A stretch of DNA of 33,322 nucleotides from Elizabethkingia argenteiflava (GTDB lineage: Bacteria > Bacteroidota > Bacteroidia > Flavobacteriales > Weeksellaceae), in assembly GCF_009904105.1 (NCBI RefSeq), contig NZ_JAAABJ010000248.1, positions 1-33,322 of the forward strand, written 5' to 3'. The notes under the pieces were generated by a model. It made no database searches, was not told the origin of the DNA, and saw nothing but the letters and a program-made list of their open reading frames with translations. Within the stretch, counting starts at the first letter, position 1, and every line of letters starts with the position of its first letter. The position numbers and the translations under genes were made by a program. Shown here one piece after another: positions 32,233 to 33,322 of this stretch.

Positions 32233-32413
32233 GTTCATCTGCTTAATCTCTTTCCGGTAATGCTTAGACGAAAAAAAGGATAAAAATCGATATATGCCAT
32301 TTTTCTAGGTATTCAGATGAATACTTTAAAAAAAATAAATCACCCCTTCACCAATAGGGGTATAATTCAACACCTAAAAAATCTTTTTGATATCTTTTAG
32401 ATTTAGACTTTCT
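32233..32413. other. Short intergenic stretch after the permease gene
   Basis: No gene is seen. A weak hairpin ACCCCT/AGGGGT (32342-32361) without a T-run is the only candidate for ending the permease transcript. The relaxase remnant begins right behind it. Confidence 0.3.
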
Positions 32414-33012
32414 TTATTTCACGCGTCTAATGGTATTTTCATATTCTCGAGCGGATTCGTGCTTAATACCTGTGTTTTTAATTCCCCGTTGAAGTCCGTG
32501 AGCTTTCATCTTTTCAGCATAATGGTCTTGGCGTTCTTACATTGCCTTTTACAATGATTTATTTTGCTGAAGCGTCCGTATTGGGTAAGATTTACGGTAA
32601 TGGCCTGAATATACATTGTTTTCTCATCACGATGAACATTAAATCTAACTATATTCTATATTTTCCTCTCCAAGCTCTGATTTTATGAACTCCAAATTAT
32701 CTTGTATGCCTTATTTTCGTTTTATCGAATCGTTTTGAATTTCTTTCATTTTTTCATGATAACCGGTCAAAATATGAGTATTGTATTTTACTGAGTCTTC
32801 CCGAATTTCTTTAAGTTCACCGGATTTGTTTCGAATATTCTAACCCTGTTTTGATCCTGTCAGAAATAGCGAAATGCAAAGGTTTATTAAATGGATAAGT
32901 TTAGGATCTGCATGTTGATAGGTCGTTTCGGCAACAGCTTAAATATCGATATGTTTACTATTCCTCCTGAAGAAACTTGTCCTTTTTCAGGAGGATAAAC
33001 TGCATAACTCAT
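32414..33012 (-). pseudogene. Degenerate MobV-family (Mob_Pre) plasmid mobilisation relaxase
   Basis: On the minus strand the remnant begins MSYAVYPPEKGQVSSGG at 33012 and shifts frame to HID and TTYQHADPKLIHL. It then continues with LHFAISDRIKTGLEYSKQIR, GELKEIREDSVKYNTHILTG and YHEKMKEIQNDSIKRK-stop-GIQDNLEFIKSELGEENI. Further down it reads VRFNVHRDEKTMYIQAITVN and LTQYGRFSK, and closes with ERQDHYAEKMKAHGLQRGIK, ending at TAA 32414. The order matches MobV relaxases, where the HxDExTPHxH metal/catalytic motif is here HRDEKTMYIQ, so the active site is lost. At least two frameshifts and two in-frame stops occur, and the C-terminal half is missing. It marks a former mobilisable plasmid or element. 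Confidence 0.8.
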
Positions 33013-33120
33013 TTTAAAATGTTTTGAACTTGAATATTTTAACCGACTATTAAAACCTCGTAGATACCACTGATTTTGTTTAATTTACGCTTCGCTTCAA
33101 TTTAACAAAGTATAGTAGCT

Positions 33121-33145
33121 ATAATTTTAATTAAATTAAAATTAT
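33121..33145. repeat. 25-bp AT-only perfect palindrome
   Basis: ATAATTTTAATT and AATTAAAATTAT are perfect inverted arms around a single central A. It lies between the relaxase remnant and the left end of the IS element. Confidence 0.6.
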
Positions 33146-33157
33146 ATAAAAATTTAT

Positions 33158-33322
33158 GGTATTGCTAAATTAAGATAGTTTTTCTTATCTTTACTAAAAA
33201 TAATGGATTGTCCAAAATGTCATGAGTCTGAAAAAGTAAAAAACGGTATTGTCAGGAATCTTCAAAGATACAAATGTAAAAATTGTGGATTTAATTTTAC
33301 AGTATATAAAAGAGGGGGTGAA
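33158..33322 (+). mobile_element. Left end of an IS1-like insertion sequence, cut by the window
   Basis: The element probably begins at about 33158 (GGTATTGCTAAATTAAG), which looks like a terminal inverted repeat, although the exact edge cannot be verified without the other end. A small hairpin AAGATA/TATCTT (33172-33192) lies just before the transposase start. The element runs past the window end. Confidence 0.5.
33203..33322 (+). CDS. IS1-like transposase, N-terminal zinc-ribbon fragment
   Basis: Forty codons are visible and remain open at the window end. The sequence MDCPKCHESEKVKNGIVRN followed by QRYKCKNCGFNFTVYKRGG is the N-terminal four-Cys zinc ribbon (CPKC...CKNC) of IS1-family transposases of the type common in Bacteroidota. 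Related zinc ribbons also start IS1595 transposases, so the family is probable, not certain. The ATG follows a TATCTTTA sequence similar to the -7 consensus. No lesion is seen in the visible part. Confidence 0.7.
   Translation, partial: MDCPKCHESEKVKNGIVRNLQRYKCKNCGFNFTVYKRGGE

Noticed and set aside
1-33322. CRISPR array, tRNA/rRNA genes, restriction or other known defence genes
   Set aside because: No regularly spaced repeats, no tRNA cloverleaf and no characteristic defence motifs were found when reading both strands.

Overview
The window reads as a low-GC chromosome segment from a Flavobacteriia member, most likely Weeksellaceae (the Chryseobacterium/Elizabethkingia/Riemerella group); I cannot fix the genus. 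The reasons are: repeated matches to the Bacteroidota promoter -7 box TAnnTTTG in front of genes and few Shine-Dalgarno sites; a membrane TPR regulator with an AraC-type C-terminus; a fimbrillin-like lipoprotein with a FISUMP domain; a CPA2 antiporter with a C-terminal cytosolic domain; a thioredoxin-reductase-like ferredoxin-NADP reductase; and an IS982-family end.

Layout. 1-200 is the 3' end of an IS982 element, followed by a phage-type HTH repressor (213-653) with a likely operator. 770-3000 is AT-rich and gene-poor and holds one small lipoprotein (1962-2240). 3019-6975 carries the TPR/AraC regulator, an exported DJ-1/PfpI protein, a small unknown ORF and thiD. 7456-8914 is a LytS/LytTR two-component pair overlapping by 35 bp, followed by a CPA2 cation:proton antiporter (9045-11315). 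11347-15840 holds a 2Fe-2S ferredoxin and a ferredoxin-NADP reductase. Between them lie a decayed unknown gene, a fimbrillin-like/FISUMP lipoprotein and a Gly/Pro-rich 82-residue protein. 16028-20285 holds DUF3108, pheS, a YceI lipoprotein, an orphan ABC ATPase, a candidate small RNA and a PhnA-like zinc-ribbon protein. 20535-21421 is a dead EamA/DMT transporter. 21614-28577 is a run of plus-strand genes, each with its own signals: an RsmB-type rRNA methyltransferase, asnB, topB and a sodium:solute symporter. 28623-32232 carries a cystathionine beta-synthase-like enzyme, a NamZ-type muramidase and a divergent LolC/E-like permease. 32414-33012 is a decayed MobV plasmid-mobilisation relaxase, and the window ends inside an IS1-like transposase.

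Most of the window is ordinary core metabolism and housekeeping. Accessory character is concentrated at the two ends (IS elements, repressor, dead relaxase) and in the 11.7-14.7 kb island. I see no CRISPR array, tRNA, rRNA or recognisable defence system. The parts most worth pursuing are the small GIASGSGG-type protein paired with the fimbrillin/FISUMP lipoprotein, the small lipoprotein facing the TPR/AraC membrane regulator, the relaxase fossil, and one or two unassigned candidate RNAs near 19.7-20.5 kb.
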